This document shows, in pieces, positions 35,349-37,315 of a stretch of DNA of 37,315 nucleotides. This DNA comes from Nitrospirota bacterium (GTDB taxonomy: Bacteria > Nitrospirota > Thermodesulfovibrionia > Thermodesulfovibrionales > UBA1546), in contig JAPLLK010000068.1 in NCBI GenBank assembly GCA_026387575.1, positions 1 to 37,315 of the forward strand, written 5' to 3'. Positions within the stretch are counted from its first letter, which is position 1. Each line of letters begins with the position of its first letter. The notes beneath the pieces were generated by a model, which had not been told where the DNA came from, did no database searches, and saw only the letters and a list, made by a program, of their open reading frames with translations. The translations under genes and the position numbers were made by a program.

Positions 35349-36656
35349 TTACTTCTTTCTTGCAGCCAGTTTATTTAAAGCATTGATGTAAGCCTTTGCC
35401 GCTGCTACTATGATGTCTGTGTCAGCGCCGTTGCCTCTGACGGTCTTTCCATTTTCTTCGAGAGATACCATGACCTCTCCGAGCGCGTCAGTCCCACCGG
35501 TAATGCCTTTTACCTCAAATTTCTGGAGTCTGCTCTTTGTCTTTGTTATTGAGGCAATAGCCTTATATGTTGCATCAACAGGGCCGTCGCCTGTTGCTGT
35601 TTTTCTGATAATCCTACCTTTAACCTTCATCCTGATTGCCGCCTTTGGCTCTTTTTTCATACCGCTTGAAACAGAAAGGCCGGCAAGCTGATATATTTCA
35701 GGTGTCTTTGATACCTCTTCTGAGACAAGGGTTTCTATATCTTCATCAAAGATATGTTTTTTCTGGTCAGCAAGGTGTTTTAGCTTTACAAATGCGCTTT
35801 CTATTTCTTCAGGTGTCAGGTCATACCCGAGTTCTTTTAATCTTGTTTTAAACGCATGTCTTCCCGAGTGTTTGCCGAGAACAAGTTTTGTGCTCTGAAG
35901 CCCGATGCTCTCAGGACGCATTATCTCGTATGTTGTTTTTTCCTTGAGAAGACCGTCCTGATGTATCCCTGACTCATGGGCAAAGGCATTTGCGCCTACT
36001 ATTGCCTTATTCGGCTGAACAGGGATGCCTGTTATCTTTGTCACAAGCCTGCTTGAGCGGATTATCTCTTCGGTGTTTATGTTAGTGTCTGCATTAAAAA
36101 AGTCCCTGCGTGTCCTTAGTGACATTACAACTTCTTCCATGGAACAGTTTCCGGCACGCTCTCCGATTCCATTGATTGTGCATTCAACCTGTCCTGCGCC
36201 GTTGATTATCGCGGAGAGGGAGTTCGCAACAGCAAGCCCGAGGTCGTTGTGGCAATGGACAGATATTACAGCTCTATTGCCTATCCTCTCTTTTATCGCC
36301 TTTATCATTTTCCCGAATTCATCAGGCATCGCATATCCTACGGTATCAGGGATGTTTACTGTTTTTGCGCCCGCTTCTACAACAGCATCAACTACATCAA
36401 GAAGATAACTCACATCAGTCCTTGTGGCGTCCATAGGAGAAAATTCAACATCATCAACGAAACTCCGTGCAAGCCTTACCATTTCAACAGACCTTCTTAA
36501 TGCCTCTTCACGGCTTACCCTGAACTGGTATTTAAGGTGTATGTCCGAGGTAGAATGAAATGTATGAATCCTCTTTTTGCGGGCATCCTTTAATGCCTCC
36601 CATGCCCTCCTTATGTCTTCCTCTTTTGCCCGTGCAAGGCTGCATATTATAGGCCC
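35349..36656 (-). CDS. leuA: 2-isopropylmalate synthase, 5' end lost at an assembly junction
   Basis: First enzyme of leucine synthesis: acetyl-CoA plus 2-oxoisovalerate. About 436 codons remain, from [14 protein letters not shown], which matches LeuA from roughly residue 75 of a ~510-residue protein. HVHCHND-like metal motif ([15 protein letters not shown]), [29 protein letters not shown] and the C-terminal leucine-binding regulatory domain (about 370-500 of the native protein) are intact. The missing part includes the catalytic DTTLRDG segment. Upstream of 36656 the frame continues as Arg-rich nonsense in G+C-rich DNA. I therefore treat the gene as truncated by a chimeric join, not as a natural fusion. 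The native 5' end is outside this window. Confidence 0.9.
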   Translation of the reverse strand, partial: GPIICSLARAKEEDIRRAWEALKDARKKRIHTFHSTSDIHLKYQFRVSREEALRRSVEMVRLARSFVDDVEFSPMDATRTDVSYLLDVVDAVVEAGAKTVNIPDTVGYAMPDEFGKMIKAIKERIGNRAVISVHCHNDLGLAVANSLSAIINGAGQVECTINGIGERAGNCSMEEVVMSLRTRRDFFNADTNINTEEIIRSSRLVTKITGIPVQPNKAIVGANAFAHESGIHQDGLLKEKTTYEIMRPESIGLQSTKLVLGKHSGRHAFKTRLKELGYDLTPEEIESAFVKLKHLADQKKHIFDEDIETLVSEEVSKTPEIYQLAGLSVSSGMKKEPKAAIRMKVKGRIIRKTATGDGPVDATYKAIASITKTKSRLQKFEVKGITGGTDALGEVMVSLEENGKTVRGNGADTDIIVAAAKAYINALNKLAARKK

Positions 36657-36664
36657 GACTGGCC
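36650..36664. other. Likely chimeric assembly breakpoint
   Basis: At about 36656 the sequence changes at once from the resident composition (36481-36540: 25 of 60 G+C) to a foreign one (36721-36780: 42 of 60 G+C). leuA homology ends and a different protein in another frame begins. A short GGCC-rich overlap (36652-36664) could have seeded a false join. Confidence 0.8.
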
Positions 36665-37315
36665 TGGGGCCGTCCCGCGACCGTTGACGTACACGCCCGA
36701 CGGGCCACGGGATTGCTCCACGATCACGCCGTCGATCCGCTCGATGCTCGATTCGGTCCCTCCGCCTGCCACCGCGGCGTAGTAGCCGTACTGCGGCAGC
36801 GTCCGACCGGCGACGACCCAGTCGGCGGCCCCGCGATTCACGTACACCTTCGCTCCGCCGGCCCACGTGACGACCTGCCGATGGATGTCGCCGCCCACAA
36901 ATTCCACGCCGGTGACGGCACCCATCGCGATGGTGCGGATGAAATCCTGGGCGAGCCAGTACTTTCGCACCGCCCCGGCCCCGAACGCGCCGCGGTCGAT
37001 CATCAGGGCGTGCCCGGTGAGCAGTTCGGCCGAGACGTAGTCGTCGCTCTCGATGCCGTGCTCCAGGCGGCTGCGGCCGCCTTCGTAGCGGTCGGAGTAG
37101 CCCACCCCGTGCAGGATGAAGCGGTCGTGCAGGACGGCGTCGAACCACGGCGTCCGCTCCCAGTCGCCGCAGGCCAGGCGGTTATGGAAACTCCCGCCGC
37201 CGGCGGAGAGCTGCATGAACTGGCAGTCGGCCCCGTCCAGGTACCCCACGAGCTGATCGTCCCCGGCCTCGGAGCTGGTCGGGGCGTCGCCGCCCAGGTG
37301 CTGGCGAATCCAGGA
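36657..37315 (-). CDS. Foreign G+C-rich fragment: C-terminal part of a Planctomycetes-type protein
   Basis: An open minus-strand frame runs from the window edge into the junction, about 219 codons, partial at both ends. It reads WIRQHLGGDAPTSSEAGDDQ at the start, then RTPWFDAVLHDRFILHGVGY, the DDYVSAELLTGHALMIDRGA segment, KYWLAQDFIRTIAMGAVTGV, NRGAADWVVAGRTLPQYGYY and IERIDGVIVEQSRGPSGVYV near the end. From memory of such families, this resembles C-terminal parts of large secreted or glycoside-hydrolase-like proteins of Planctomycetes/Lentisphaerae. Codon third positions are almost all G or C. The frame is not the leuA frame. It most likely belongs to another organism. Confidence 0.7.

Noticed and set aside
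35349-37148. Single 599-residue LeuA-like gene with an Arg-rich N-terminal domain
   Set aside because: The N-terminal ~165 codons lie in foreign G+C-rich DNA read in the wrong frame; the real protein there is in another frame. LeuA homology starts only at about 36656.

Overview
The window reads as a bacterial chromosomal contig, about 45% G+C by eye, with dense gene packing and frequent ATA (Ile) and AGG (Arg) codons. Gene content and protein style (stand-alone AICAR formyltransferase, citramalate synthase, SAH hydrolase next to MetK, minor type IV pilins, Memo-like protein) suggest a Nitrospirota (Thermodesulfovibrionia-like) or Desulfobacterota-like bacterium, probably a metagenome assembly. 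No 16S or other decisive marker is present, so this placement is inference.

Layout. 1-5060, minus: metK, ahcY, cimA, a TPR protein and a partial rseC-like gene (SAM cycle and isoleucine synthesis by the citramalate route). 5164-8689, plus: livHMGF, ABC permeases and ATPases for branched-chain or other amino acids, without a binding-protein gene. 8768-9368, plus: rplU-rpmA. 9413-10279, minus: EamA transporter. 10383-14841, minus: four pilin-like genes (GspH/FimT-, PilV-, PilW- and PilX-like) followed by a secreted beta-rich protein. 14924-15080, plus: tRNA-Val and tRNA-Asp, whose promoter shares its -35 bases with the divergent pilin promoter. 15153-25045, minus: Memo-like protein, dnaB, rplI, M50 protease, rimO, DUF2062, thiL, lon, galU. 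25254-27563, plus: fabG-acpP-fabF. 27570-28484, minus: histone deacetylase-like hydrolase, divergent from an AICARFT-only purH-like gene and a cyclophilin (plus). 30644-30975, minus: two small membrane proteins with codon use unlike their neighbours. 31191-31955, plus: rsmE. 31957-36656, minus: a 59-aa beta-rich protein, der, ridA, leuC and a 5'-truncated leuA.

The least ordinary feature is a set of short degenerate repeats spread through the window. One family is an intergenic REP-like double hairpin with an invariant CTTGT loop and compensatory stem changes (four copies). At least four low-complexity families (here B, C, D, E) sit between genes and also inside proteins: in leaders of three prepilins, the N-terminus of LivM, loops of RimO, ThiL and RsmE, the C-terminus of Der and the stop codon of Lon. 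Coding copies of families B and E use the same strand and reading frame in different genes, as if only one frame is tolerated. This resembles the Rickettsia palindromic elements in concept.

The last ~660 bases (36657-37315) are about 70% G+C where counted and encode, in another frame, part of a protein resembling Planctomycetes-type secreted or glycoside-hydrolase-like proteins. leuA stops abruptly at this boundary, missing about 70 N-terminal residues including the catalytic TTLRDG segment. This is best explained as a chimeric assembly join, not a real gene fusion.
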